DNA of 64,000 nt. It comes from Nocardiopsis sp. TSRI0078. GTDB taxonomy: Bacteria > Actinomycetota > Actinomycetes > Streptosporangiales > Streptosporangiaceae. Of this stretch, positions 36,195 through 44,609 are shown piece after piece. Every line of letters starts with the position of its first letter. The stretch's first letter is position 1. Where the stretch lies: the NCBI RefSeq assembly GCF_001905145.1, contig NZ_LWLB01000023.1, forward strand, positions 521,088 to 585,087. The letters run 5' to 3'. The translations under genes and the position numbers were made by a program. Below the pieces are notes generated by a model, which saw nothing but the letters and a program-made list of their open reading frames with translations, searched no databases and had not been told where the DNA came from.

Positions 36195-37828
36195 GCCGTG
36201 TCGACGGGCGGGCGGATACCGCGGACGCGGCACCGACCGCGGCGGGGCCGTCCGCGGACACGGCGCCCCCGCGGACCGCCGCGGGAGGACCGGAGCGGCC
36301 GCGCACCGCCGGACGCGCGACCGCGTTCGCCCGGCTGGTGTGCTTCGACACGGTGCGCCTGTGCCGGAACCCGCTCCTGGCCCTGGGCATGGCGGCGGGC
36401 GCCTACCTGCTCCTGGACATGAGCAGGGCCACGGGTGTGCCCACGCTGGAGAGCTGGTACCACAGGACCGGCTCCATCGCGACGGTCGTGGGCGTGATGA
36501 TGTTCGTCGTGGTCACCTTCCCCGCCATGCGCGAGGCCCGCTACTCCACGGCGCTGGTGTCCCCCCTGGGCCGCACGAGCCGCCTCCTGTCCCTGATGGC
36601 GGCGTCCTCACTGGTCAGCATGGTGATGGTGGTGGTGCTGGCCGGTCTGCACTACTGGTGGGCCTCCCCTCCCCTGCCGGGCGTGCTGAGCCCGCCCGCG
36701 TACCCGGCACCCCTCCTGCTGGCGGCGGCGGGGCCCCTGCTGTCGATCGCCCTGGTGGCGTGGACCCGCTCGTACCTGCCGCTGGTCGTGGTGGGTCTGG
36801 CCACCCCCGTCTACACGCTGTACGGCGTCTCGCTGCTGGGGAGCGACCTGCAGAACGCCGCGTTCCGGGTGGAATGGGCGGTCCGCGCCACCATGCACCC
36901 GTTCAAGGTGCGCGCGCCCTCCGTCACGGACGTGGCCGCCCACTACCTGGTCTACTCGGTGCTGGCCTTGGCCGTCCTGGTGTTCCTGGCCCTGGCCGCC
37001 CGGGGAGGCCGCACCCTCCGTGCGGCCTGTCTGGGCACGGCCGCCGTGCTGCTGGCCGGTGCCGCGCTCACCGTCGCCCACGGACGCCAGGCCCACACCC
37101 CACACACACCCATAGCCGACAGCCAGGTGTACGGCGCGCACGGGCCCTCCTGCCGGGTCGTGGAGGGCATCACCTACTGTCCGCTGCCGGGCTTCGACCC
37201 GTGGGTGGACCACTGGCACGAGACCCTGGCTCCGGCCGTGGACCTGCTGCCCGCGGCGGCGCACGGCCGCCTGCCGGTGGTGTGGCAGGACGGCTCCTCC
37301 TACCGGCGGGACCTGGACGTTCCCGAGGGCCGGTCCGTGATGGTCTACGGCTACATGAGCCCGGGATGGACGTACTGGCGGGCCGAGCTGGTGGGCGGCG
37401 TGGTCCGGTCGGTCCTGGACGTGCCCTCCCCCTACGAGCCCCGCCTGTGCCGCGCCACCGGCCAGTCGCGCGTCGTGATCGCCGCCTGGCTGACGACCGT
37501 CGGGGAGGAGGCGTCCCGTACCGAGAAGCTGGACGTCCTCGCCATGGGCCTGGAGCCCTACCTCCCCTCCGCCCTGGACCTGGAGGTGGCCCGGGCGCTG
37601 ACCGGGCTCCCCGAGGAGCGGGTGGGCCGGGTCCTGGAGGAGCACTGGGAGAGGCTGTCCGCGCCCACGGGGCGCACCCGGGAGCTCGCGGAACTGCTGG
37701 GGCTGCGTGTCCGGGAGGCCTCCGGGTCGCCCGCGGACTCCGCCGACTGGGCCCGGCTCTACCCCGGTCAGCCCCACCGGGAGATCGTCGACGGCACGGG
37801 ATGGCGCACACTCCCCATGTGCGTCTGA
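36191..37828 (+). CDS. ABC-transporter membrane protein with large C-terminal domain
   Basis: 545 residues. Residues 1-45 are Ala/Pro-rich. About six TM helices follow (for example LLALGMAAGAYLLLDMS, IATVVGVMMFVVVTFPAM, LLSLMAASSLVSMVMVVVLAG, and the last near 300, ACLGTAAVLLAGAALTVA). The last 225 residues form a soluble, probably outer-face domain with a Cys pair, SCRVVEGITYCPLPGF, and further Cys near the C-terminus (EPRLCRATGQ, TLPMCV) that could form disulfides. No peptidase motif is seen. GTG 36191 overlaps the ATPase stop by 4 nt; it is the last gene of the operon. Confidence 0.78.
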   Translation: MSRVDGRADTADAAPTAAGPSADTAPPRTAAGGPERPRTAGRATAFARLVCFDTVRLCRNPLLALGMAAGAYLLLDMSRATGVPTLESWYHRTGSIATVVGVMMFVVVTFPAMREARYSTALVSPLGRTSRLLSLMAASSLVSMVMVVVLAGLHYWWASPPLPGVLSPPAYPAPLLLAAAGPLLSIALVAWTRSYLPLVVVGLATPVYTLYGVSLLGSDLQNAAFRVEWAVRATMHPFKVRAPSVTDVAAHYLVYSVLALAVLVFLALAARGGRTLRAACLGTAAVLLAGAALTVAHGRQAHTPHTPIADSQVYGAHGPSCRVVEGITYCPLPGFDPWVDHWHETLAPAVDLLPAAAHGRLPVVWQDGSSYRRDLDVPEGRSVMVYGYMSPGWTYWRAELVGGVVRSVLDVPSPYEPRLCRATGQSRVVIAAWLTTVGEEASRTEKLDVLAMGLEPYLPSALDLEVARALTGLPEERVGRVLEEHWERLSAPTGRTRELAELLGLRVREASGSPADSADWARLYPGQPHREIVDGTGWRTLPMCV

Positions 37829-37890
37829 GGCCGCGTTCGGAACGGAGCCCCGCGGGCCCGCCCCACACATCCGATCGTAGGATGGAAGGT

Positions 37891-37938
37891 ATGAAGAACC
37901 CGTACTGGCACGTCGTGCTCCCCCCGCTGTGCGCCTGA
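37891..37938 (+). CDS. 15-codon leader peptide before the EamA exporter
   Basis: The sequence is MKNPYWHVVLPPLCA-stop, with AGGA eight bases upstream of ATG 37891 (an in-frame ATG at 37882 would give 18 residues). It is too short for an enzyme and is rich in rare residues (Tyr-Trp-His, Pro-Pro, Cys), as in attenuator or arrest peptides. The last codons (G-TGC-GCC, 37929-37935) can pair with 37942-37948, and that same segment can pair instead with 38015-38023, so translation of the peptide can change RNA folding ahead of the exporter gene. Confidence 0.6.
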   Translation: MKNPYWHVVLPPLCA

Positions 37939-38057
37939 CCGGGCGCACCCTCCCCATCTCCTGAGGAGCCCGGGCAACGGCCCGTCGGCGGTGTCCGCCG
38001 GGCCGCGTGTCGTCGTGCGCCCGTTTCGCCCTCTCCCGGCACACGCGACGACAAGGA
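37929..38057 (+). promoter_or_regulatory. Switch-like leader RNA of the EamA exporter gene
   Basis: Three exclusive or nested pairings are visible. Early stem: GTGCGCC (37929-37935) with GGCGCAC (37942-37948). Alternative stem: CGGGCGCAC (37940-37948) with GTGCGCCCG (38015-38023), followed by TTT. Between them a stable hairpin at 37978-38005 (CGGCCC/GGGCCG plus GGCGG/CCGCC). Finally TGTCGTCG (38008-38015) pairs with CGACGACA (38046-38053) directly before the AAGGA ribosome site of the exporter. Confidence 0.55.
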
Positions 38058-38065
38058 CCACGACC

Positions 38066-39007
38066 GTGTCAGAACGCTCCCTTCCCACCTCCGACTCCCC
38101 CGCCTCCACCACCGCTGCCCTGGCCCGGGGCCCGCTGCCGATCCTGGCCGCGGCCGTGCTGTGGGGCACCACCGGCACCGCCGCCTCCCTGGCTCCCGCG
38201 AGCGCGCCCGCGGCCGCCATCGGCTCCGCGGGCCTGGCCCTGGGCGGCCTGCTGCTGTTCCTCACCGGACGGGGCTCCCTGGCCCTTCTCACCCGGGGCG
38301 GGGGAACCACCCGGTGGACGCTCGCCCTGGGCGCCCTGGCCGTCGCCGGGTACCCGCTGTCCTTCTACCCGGCCGTGGCACAGGCGGGTGTCGCCGTCGC
38401 CACCGTGATCACGCTGGGCAGCGCGCCGGTCTTCGCCGGGCTGCTGTCCTGGCTGACCGGGCGGGCCCGGCCCACGGGGCGCTGGGTCGCGGCCACCCTG
38501 GCCGCGGTACTGGGCTGCGCCGTACTCGTGCTGGGCTCGGAGCTCACCGGGGGCGCGTCCGCCGTGCGGCCCACCGGGGTGCTCCTGGCCCTGCTCGCCG
38601 GGCTGTCCTACTCCGCCTACGCGCTCATCGCCGAGCGGCTCATCCAGCGGGGACACCCGTCGGGAGCCGTGATGGGCACGATGTTCGCGGGCGGCGGGCT
38701 CGCCGTGCTCCCGGTGGTACCGGCCGCCGGGGCGGCCTGGCTGGCCACGGCCGAGGGCGCTCTGGTGGCCCTGCACCTGGCGGTGTTCACCGTGTTCCTG
38801 GCCTACCGGCTGTTCGGGAACGGACTGCGGCACACCCCCGCGTCGGTGGCCACCACCCTGACCCTGGCCGAACCGGCCGTGGCCGCTCTGCTGGGCGTGG
38901 TGGTGGTCGGTGAGCGACTGCCCGCCGTGTCGTGGGCCGGGCTGGCCGTACTCGCCCTGGGGCTGATGGTCCTGCGGGCCCCGGCCCGGCGCCCGACCCG
39001 GAGGTAG
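38066..39007 (+). CDS. EamA/DMT-family exporter
   Basis: 313 residues, about ten TM helices in two EamA repeats. The first contains LWGTTGTAASLAP and AGYPLSFYPAVAQAGVAVATVITLGSAPVFAGLL, the second LLAGLSYSAYALIAERLI and RHTPASVATTLTLAEPAVAALLGVVVVGERL. Such proteins usually export amino acids or other small metabolites. GTG 38066 with AAGGA nine bases upstream is the start; the longer frame to 37991 overlaps the leader RNA. The leader peptide just upstream suggests control by the supply of an amino acid such as Trp, Tyr, His or Cys. Confidence 0.87.
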   Translation: MSERSLPTSDSPASTTAALARGPLPILAAAVLWGTTGTAASLAPASAPAAAIGSAGLALGGLLLFLTGRGSLALLTRGGGTTRWTLALGALAVAGYPLSFYPAVAQAGVAVATVITLGSAPVFAGLLSWLTGRARPTGRWVAATLAAVLGCAVLVLGSELTGGASAVRPTGVLLALLAGLSYSAYALIAERLIQRGHPSGAVMGTMFAGGGLAVLPVVPAAGAAWLATAEGALVALHLAVFTVFLAYRLFGNGLRHTPASVATTLTLAEPAVAALLGVVVVGERLPAVSWAGLAVLALGLMVLRAPARRPTRR

Positions 39008-39162
39008 CGAAGGCGCGGGGCGGGGCCGCGGCCCGTACACGGCCCTGGGCCGGTCGAGCGCGTTCCCGCCCCGTTCCCGGAAGCCCCGGGACAGCCGGCC
39101 GGTGGTACCCGGCCACAACGGTGGCCGCACCGCCGGGATGGGGCGGGATCCACGGATCCGGC

Positions 39163-39193
39163 TTGACCCTCACGCCGCGTGAGGCTGGAGGGT
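39163..39193 (+). promoter_or_regulatory. MerR-type promoter of the VOC/MerR operon
   Basis: TTGACC (-35, 39163-39168) is followed by the perfect dyad CCTCACG-ccg-CGTGAGG (39168-39184) inside a 19-bp spacer, then a weak -10 GAGGGT (39188-39193), seven bases before the ATG. A long spacer filled by a dyad is the hallmark of MerR-activated promoters. The MerR gene is second in the operon, so autoregulation is likely. Confidence 0.7.
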
Positions 39194-39200
39194 GGGGTGC

Positions 39201-39737
39201 ATGAGCGACTACTACAACGCGTTCGAGACGAGTCCCGTGCCCGCTCCCGGCCCGGACGCGGTTCCGCCGGAGCCGTTCCGCGGCATCTATGGAATGCCCG
39301 CGTTCGCGACGATCCCCACGAGTGATCTGGCGGCGTCGGTGGACTTCTGGACTCGTGGGCTCGGGTTCTTCGAGCTGTTCTGCATCCCCGGCAGGCTCGT
39401 GCATCTGCGCCGGTGGGCGTTCCAGGACGTACTCCTCGTGTCGGCGGCGAGCGTTCCGGAGCGGACACCAGCGATGAGCCTCAGTTTCGCGTGCGTGCTC
39501 AGCCAGGTCGACTCCCTCGTCGAGGCCTGTCGTGCGTTGCGCCCGCACTCGGTCGACGGTCCACGGGACACTCCCTGGAACACCCTTGACGTGGAGGTGG
39601 TCACCCCCGAGAACGCACGGATCGTCCTCACCGCGGCGAAGCCCTTCGACCCGGCCAGCCAGGAGGCGCGCGACCTCGAAGCCATCGGGATCACCCCACC
39701 GGACGTCGGTCGCGGCGATAATGAGGAGCATGCCTGA
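39201..39737 (+). CDS. VOC-superfamily (glyoxalase/bleomycin-resistance-like) protein
   Basis: 178 residues. The vicinal-oxygen-chelate fold is seen in MPAFATIPTSDLAASVDFWTRGLGFFELFCIPGRLVHLRRWAFQDVLLVSA and the second half DSLVEACRALRPHSV...VVTPENARIVLTA. Members detoxify or bind antibiotics and toxic metabolites. The ATG at 39201 overlaps no ribosome site of strength but lies seven bases after a MerR-type -10, so a leaderless mRNA is possible. It overlaps the MerR gene by 8 nt; the pair looks like a small self-regulated resistance operon. Confidence 0.82.
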   Translation: MSDYYNAFETSPVPAPGPDAVPPEPFRGIYGMPAFATIPTSDLAASVDFWTRGLGFFELFCIPGRLVHLRRWAFQDVLLVSAASVPERTPAMSLSFACVLSQVDSLVEACRALRPHSVDGPRDTPWNTLDVEVVTPENARIVLTAAKPFDPASQEARDLEAIGITPPDVGRGDNEEHA

Positions 39738-40533
39738 TGCCACTGACGCCGATGGCCTGACCGTCGGCCAGGTCTCGGCGCGTCTGGGCGTGACGGTCCG
39801 CGCACTGCACCACTGGGACGGGATCGGTCTGGCGCGACCGTCGCTGCGCACGGCTGCCGGATACCGGCTCTACACCGCTGGTGACCTGGAACGCCTGCAC
39901 CGCGTCGTGGTCTACCGCGAGCTCGGTCTCGGCCTGGACGGGATCCGGGCCGTCCTGGACGACTCGACCGCGGACGTGCCCGGCGCATTGCGCGCGCAGC
40001 GCGCCCGGGTCGCTGAACGGATCGACCGCCTCCGGCAGCTCAGCGCCGGACTGGACCGGATGATCGACGCCCACGAGCACGGCCTGCTGCTGACCATCGA
40101 GCAGCAGGTCGCGGTCTTCGGCCCCCAGTGGAACCCGGACTGGCCCGCCCAAGCCCGTCAGCGCTACGGAGACACGACGCAATGGCTGCAGTACGCCGAG
40201 CGCTCGGCCTCCCGCGGTCCGGAGGAATGGCAGGCCGTCGCCGACGCCGTCGCCGGCCTCGACCGCGCCCTCGGGGAGGCGATGGACGCCGGCGTCACAC
40301 CTGGTAGCCCGGAAGCGAACCGACTCGTCGAGCGGCACCGCGAGGTCTTCGCCTCGTACTTTCCCCTCACCAGGCGGATGCAGGTCTGTCTCGGCCGCAT
40401 GTACGAGGCCGATCCGGCGTTCGCCGCCCACTACGACGGCATCCGCTCCGGCCTCGCCACGTGGTTCCGCCGCCTCGTCGACGCCAGCGCGCGTGCCCAC
40501 GGCATCGACCCCGACACCGCGACCTGGCGGTAG
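39730..40533 (+). CDS. MerR-family regulator with TipAS-type antibiotic-binding domain
   Basis: 267 residues. The HTH (about 10-78) reads LTVGQVSARLGVTVRALHHWDGIGLARPS...YRLYTAGDLERLHRVVVYRELGLGLDGI. A coiled-coil linker (RAQRARVAERIDRLRQLSAGLDRMI) follows, and the last 140 residues are a TipAS domain (WLQYAERSASRGPEEWQAVADAVAGLDRAL...), which in TipA binds thiopeptides. It probably activates the dyad promoter at 39163. ATG 39730 (GAGGAG directly upstream) or ATG 39721 may be used. No clear terminator follows. Confidence 0.88.
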   Translation: MPDATDADGLTVGQVSARLGVTVRALHHWDGIGLARPSLRTAAGYRLYTAGDLERLHRVVVYRELGLGLDGIRAVLDDSTADVPGALRAQRARVAERIDRLRQLSAGLDRMIDAHEHGLLLTIEQQVAVFGPQWNPDWPAQARQRYGDTTQWLQYAERSASRGPEEWQAVADAVAGLDRALGEAMDAGVTPGSPEANRLVERHREVFASYFPLTRRMQVCLGRMYEADPAFAAHYDGIRSGLATWFRRLVDASARAHGIDPDTATWR

Positions 40534-40916
40534 GGCGCGGAGCCGGCAAGCCCGCACCCGTGGGGGTGTCCGCCGCCCTCACGAACCCGGAGGTCGGCCT
40601 GACCCGCGCACACGCCCGCCCGGCCCCCGCGGAAGGCCGCCGGCCATCGAGCGGTCCCATGCGGTCCGGACACAGGCGCGCATCCCAGCCGACCGCGGCC
40701 GACCTCCTGCCCGGGTCTGGTCGCGGTGACCGCGGAGGTACACCGGCTCGCCCCATGGGCCACGCTCTTGTGCTTGTAGCGCGCTTCGGCGCCCAACCTC
40801 GCCACAAGTGCAAGATCATCCGGGGGTGGAGCACTCCGGCCGCACCGGCAACGTGTCCGGTCAGCCCACCAAGCGGTGGCGGCGGGCGGCGGGGGCGGAG
40901 CCCCGAGGAGACATTG
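40534..40916. other. Intergenic region, no gene recognised
   Basis: 383 bases. Short frames on either strand (for example a minus frame ending in CTSAVTATRPG) have no family features. No strong hairpin was noted. It may hold decayed sequence at the edge of an accessory block. Confidence 0.5.
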
Positions 40917-42194
40917 CTAGTCGCGGTGGCGGCGGGCCGGGTGGACCGGCTCCAGCACCGCCAGGCACTCCACGTGGTGGGTCATCGGGAAGGCGTCGAA
41001 GGCGCGAAGCTCCACCAGCCGGTACTCGGCCCGCTCGAAGGAGGCCAGGTCGCGGGCGAGCGTGGCGGGGTCACAGGAGACGTAGGCGACCCTGCGCGGG
41101 CGCGTCCCGGTCAGGGAGCGCACCACCTCGGCGCCCGCACCGGCCCGGGGCGGGTCCAGGACGACCACGTCGGCGCGCACGTCCGCCCACTCGCGCAGCT
41201 GGGCGGCCACGTCGCCCTGCTCGACGCGCACCTGCTCCATGTCCCTGAGGTTGTACCGGGCGTCGCTCACGGCCTGGGTGCCGCTCTCCACGCCCATGGC
41301 GCGCCCCTCGGGGCCCACCGCCTCGGCCAGAGCGCCGGTGAACAGGCCCGCACCGCAGTACAGGTCCAGGGCGGTCTCACCGGGCTTGACCTCCAGGGCC
41401 CCCATCACGGCGGCCGTGAGGACCTCCGCGGCGGCCGGGTGCACCTGCCAGAAGCCGCCCGCGCTGACGCGGTACTCGCGGCCGTTCGCGTTCTCGCGCA
41501 CGCCCCGGCGCCCGCGCACCTGCTGGACGCGGCCCCCCTTGAACCGGCGCAGCACCGCGCTGGAGGTGCCCAGTTCGGGAAGGGCTCCCAACTTGGCGCC
41601 GGTGGGGGTGACGACGACGGCGCGGTCGGCGCGTCCGGCCGAGGCGACCGCCTCCACGTCCCTGACGCCCTCCCAGGTCACGTCGGTCACGCCGAGCTCG
41701 GTCACGCCGGGGTGGGCGATCAGGCAGCGGTCGACGGGCTCGATGTCGTGGGAGCGGTGGCGGCGCAGCCCGGCGTGGCCCTCGGAGTCCACGGAGAAGC
41801 GCACGCGGGTGCGCCAGCCCAGGCCGTCGGGGGTCCCGGGCAGTTCCTCCACCACGACCTCGCGGTCGATCCCGGCGATACGGCGCAGCTGGTCGGCGAC
41901 GACCTTGGCCTTGAGGGCGCGCTGGGCCTCCGGTGAGGCGTGCTGCCAGTCGCAGCCGCCGCACTTGCCCGGCCCGGCGAAGGCGCAGGGGGCCTCGACC
42001 CGGTCGGGGGAGGCGGTGAGGACCTCCACGGCGTCGCCGCGGAGGAAGCGGGAGGTCCGCTCGGTGACGCGGACGCGGACCCGCTCGCCGGGCAGGGCGT
42101 GGCGCACGAAGACCACCTGGTCGCCGTGGCGTCCCACGCACCAGCCTCCGTGTGCGACGTCGTCAACGGTGAGTTCGAATTCCTGGCCGGTCAT
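40917..42194 (-). CDS. RNA (uracil-5-)-methyltransferase, TrmA/RumA family
   Basis: 425 residues. An N-terminal TRAM domain (FELTVDDVAHGGWCVGRHGDQVVFV) is followed by the 4Fe-4S cluster Cys set (APCAFAGPGKCGGCDWQH), an SAM site (LDLYCGAGLFTGALA), the PPRAG motif and the catalytic nucleophile in YVSCDPATLARD. It methylates C5 of uridine in rRNA or tRNA. The specific target cannot be told, so no symbol is given. The position before the paired TrkA genes matches Rv2689c (recalled). Divergent from trkA. Confidence 0.92.
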   Translation of the reverse strand: MTGQEFELTVDDVAHGGWCVGRHGDQVVFVRHALPGERVRVRVTERTSRFLRGDAVEVLTASPDRVEAPCAFAGPGKCGGCDWQHASPEAQRALKAKVVADQLRRIAGIDREVVVEELPGTPDGLGWRTRVRFSVDSEGHAGLRRHRSHDIEPVDRCLIAHPGVTELGVTDVTWEGVRDVEAVASAGRADRAVVVTPTGAKLGALPELGTSSAVLRRFKGGRVQQVRGRRGVRENANGREYRVSAGGFWQVHPAAAEVLTAAVMGALEVKPGETALDLYCGAGLFTGALAEAVGPEGRAMGVESGTQAVSDARYNLRDMEQVRVEQGDVAAQLREWADVRADVVVLDPPRAGAGAEVVRSLTGTRPRRVAYVSCDPATLARDLASFERAEYRLVELRAFDAFPMTHHVECLAVLEPVHPARRHRD

Positions 42195-42413
42195 GGTGTG
42201 GTGTCCTCAAGGTGGTCGGGTCGCTTCTGGGTGACCCTGCGCGCACAGCCACCAACCATTCCCAATCTACCGCTCAGGACACACCGTCCGCGTTGTTCCG
42301 TGGCCGGGCCGCCGGCTTCCGGTGCCGGCGCGCGTGGAGGGCGCGTCTGTGCCAAGGTGGGACCAGGCGCGGCACAGGCGACGGACGGCTATCTCGACGG
42401 GAGTGCGAGCGAG

Positions 42414-43091
42414 GTGCACATCGTGATCATGGGGTGCGGCCGGGTGGGTTCCACCCTGGCCCACACCCTGGTGGACCTGGGGCACACGGTGGCGGTGATC
42501 GACCAGGACCCCGAGGCGTTCCGGCGCCTGCGCGGCTCCGTGTCCAAGCACGCCGTCCGGGGCGTGGGACACGACCGGGAGGTCCTGCTCTCCGCGGGGA
42601 TCGACCGGGCCGGGGCGTTCGCGGCGGTCAGCAACGGTGACAACTCCAACATCATCTCCGCGCGGGTGGCGCGCGAGGCGTTCGGGGTCGAGCACGTGGT
42701 CGCGCGGATCTACGATCCCCGCCGCGCGGAGGTCTACCAGCGCCTGGGCATCCCCACGGTGGCGACGGTGCGGTGGACGGCCGACGCGATCCTGCGCCGG
42801 ATGGTGCCGGGCGACGGGCGGCTCACCGTGGGCCCGGAGTGGCAGGACGCGTCCGGGAGCCTGGCGATGAACGAGCTGACCCTGCCGCCGGGGTGGGAGG
42901 GGCGCCGCGTCGCCGACCTGGAGGAGCGGGTGCCGGTGCGGGTGGTCTACCTGACCCGCGGGGGACGGATCGTCCTCGCCCGTTCCGACGATCCGATGGA
43001 GGAGGGCGACGTCCTGCACGTGGTCGCCCACGGCCGGGACCTGGACGGGCTGTCCGGGCGGCTGCACGACGACGAGACGGGGCGTGGGTGA
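42414..43091 (+). CDS. ceoB: TrkA-type potassium uptake protein, first copy (CeoB-like)
   Basis: 225 residues. An RCK_N Rossmann domain (VHIVIMGCGRVGSTLAHTLVDLGHTVAVIDQDPEAF) binds NAD(H), and a C-terminal RCK_C domain follows. It is a peripheral regulator of a Trk/Ktr-type K+ channel. GTG 42414 matches the usual N-terminus of actinobacterial orthologs (MHIVIMGCGRVG); GTG 42423 is an alternative with a better-placed GAGGTG. The long in-frame extension to 41940 is antisense to the methyltransferase and ignored. One nucleotide separates it from the second copy. Confidence 0.9.
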   Translation: MHIVIMGCGRVGSTLAHTLVDLGHTVAVIDQDPEAFRRLRGSVSKHAVRGVGHDREVLLSAGIDRAGAFAAVSNGDNSNIISARVAREAFGVEHVVARIYDPRRAEVYQRLGIPTVATVRWTADAILRRMVPGDGRLTVGPEWQDASGSLAMNELTLPPGWEGRRVADLEERVPVRVVYLTRGGRIVLARSDDPMEEGDVLHVVAHGRDLDGLSGRLHDDETGRG

Positions 43092-43092
43092 G

Positions 43093-43770
43093 ATGCGGAT
43101 CGCCATCGCGGGAGCCGGGAGCGTGGGCCGCTCCATCGCCACGGAGCTGGCGGGCAGCGGCCACGACGTACTGCTGATCGACCGGGACACCCGGGCCATC
43201 GGTGTGGACGACCTGCCCCAGGTGGAGTGGCTGCTGGCCGACGCCTGTGAGCTGACCACCCTGGAGGACGCCCGGCTGGACGACTTCGACGTGGTGATCG
43301 CGGCCAGCAGCGACGACAAGGTCAACCTGGTGGTGTCCCTGCTGGCCAAGAACGAGTTCGGGGTGGGCAGGGTGATCGCCCGCATCAACGACCCCGACAA
43401 CGAGTGGCTGTTCAACGAGTCCTGGGGCGTGGACCTGGCGGTCTCCCCGCCGCGGCTGATCGCCGACCTGGTCGAGGGCGCCCCGGAGGAGGGCCTGGAC
43501 CAGGAGGGGGCCCTGCCGCCGCTGCCGGGTGCGGAGATCGCCGAGTCGGTGCTGCACGCCGAGAGCTCGTTCGCGGACGGACCGGAGAGCGCGCTGACCG
43601 AGGCACTGCCCGAGGGCGTGGCCCTGGTGGCGGTGGTCGGCCCCGGAGGGGTGCGTCCTCCCGAGCCCGGAAGAAGCCTGTCCGTGGGCGACACGGTGGT
43701 GTTCCTGGCCGAGCCGGAGGCGCTGGGCGCGCTGGAGGCCCTGCTGGCGCCCCCGGACGAGGACGTCTAG
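43093..43770 (+). CDS. ceoC: TrkA-type potassium uptake protein, second copy (CeoC-like)
   Basis: 225 residues, the same length as its neighbour. The nucleotide-binding start is MRIAIAGAGSVGRSIATELAGSGHDVLLIDRD, and a C-terminal RCK_C-like part ends the protein. The two form a hetero-regulator of K+ uptake, as ceoB-ceoC (Rv2691-2692) in mycobacteria (recalled). No TrkH-like membrane subunit lies in the window. Its stop shares the tetranucleotide CTAG (43767-43770) with the stop of the convergent DUF3159 gene. Confidence 0.9.
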   Translation: MRIAIAGAGSVGRSIATELAGSGHDVLLIDRDTRAIGVDDLPQVEWLLADACELTTLEDARLDDFDVVIAASSDDKVNLVVSLLAKNEFGVGRVIARINDPDNEWLFNESWGVDLAVSPPRLIADLVEGAPEEGLDQEGALPPLPGAEIAESVLHAESSFADGPESALTEALPEGVALVAVVGPGGVRPPEPGRSLSVGDTVVFLAEPEALGALEALLAPPDEDV

Positions 43771-44609
43771 CCGGGACCGTCCTCCCCCCGGGCGGCGGCC
43801 CCCTCCTCGCGCTCGTCCAGCGGAGTGCGGCCCCGGGCCAGCACCCACACCATGGCGGCGAACGCGGCGACCTGGAGCGGCCAGCCCATGGCGATCTTGG
43901 AGAGGCCCAGCAGACCGAAGGTGTCGGCCCAGCCGTGGGTGTCGGCCATCCACAGCGGGTACTGCACGAGCACGCGGATCACGCAGGGCAGCACCAGGAG
44001 CCAGGTCAGACGCGAGGCCAGGGAGAGCACGGCCGGGTTGGAGCGCCAGGAGGTGAAGTCCTCCTTGTTGCCGATGAACGGGCCGATCATCAGTCCGATC
44101 GCGGGCCAGCGCACCAGGACCGACAGGCTCAGCACCACGGCGTAGACGGCGTTGTAGATGATGCCCGGGAGGAAGGCGTCGGCGGCGTTGCCGCTGCGCA
44201 TGGCGAAGACGGCGGCGATGCCGATGCCGAACAGGCTGGTGACCACGTACTGCACCGAGGAGCGCTGCAGGAGCCGGACCGCGCCCAGGACCAGGGCCGC
44301 GGCCACGCCGAGGCCGATCGACGTCCTCAGCTCCGAGGTGAGGACGTAGGAGACGGTGAAGGTCAGGGTGGGCATGGCCGCCTCGACCATGCCGCGCTTG
44401 CCGCCCAGCGCCTTGGACAGCTGGGAGCGCACGAGCGCCTCGACCGTGTCCTCGGTGACCACCGGGGTGTCCTCGGCGCCCCTGTGCGCCGGTTCCTGGT
44501 CCGGAGTGGGAGCGTCGCTCCGGTCGTCCGCCTCCGCGGGTACCTCGGCCCGGTGGTCCGCCCCGGCCTTCGAGGCGGCCTCCTCGGCGGCACGCTGCTG
44601 CTCAGTCAT
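43767..44609 (-). CDS. DUF3159 membrane protein
   Basis: 280 residues. An acidic N-terminus of about 70 residues is followed by about six TM helices, with GKRGMVEAAMPTLTFTVSYVLTSELRTSIGLG and GLMIGPFIGNKEDFTSWRSNPA, characteristic of DUF3159. The family is restricted to actinobacteria and its function is unknown; it regularly accompanies the paired TrkA genes. A possible promoter is CATAGT (44696-44701, minus strand) with TGACAC 18 bases upstream, and a 9-bp hairpin (44652-44672) sits in the leader. Confidence 0.85.
   Translation of the reverse strand: MTEQQRAAEEAASKAGADHRAEVPAEADDRSDAPTPDQEPAHRGAEDTPVVTEDTVEALVRSQLSKALGGKRGMVEAAMPTLTFTVSYVLTSELRTSIGLGVAAALVLGAVRLLQRSSVQYVVTSLFGIGIAAVFAMRSGNAADAFLPGIIYNAVYAVVLSLSVLVRWPAIGLMIGPFIGNKEDFTSWRSNPAVLSLASRLTWLLVLPCVIRVLVQYPLWMADTHGWADTFGLLGLSKIAMGWPLQVAAFAAMVWVLARGRTPLDEREEGAAARGEDGPG

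Noticed and set aside
40734..40916. Possible gene remnant in the methyltransferase-flanking gap
   Set aside because: Frames on both strands have no recognisable family features; not enough to call.
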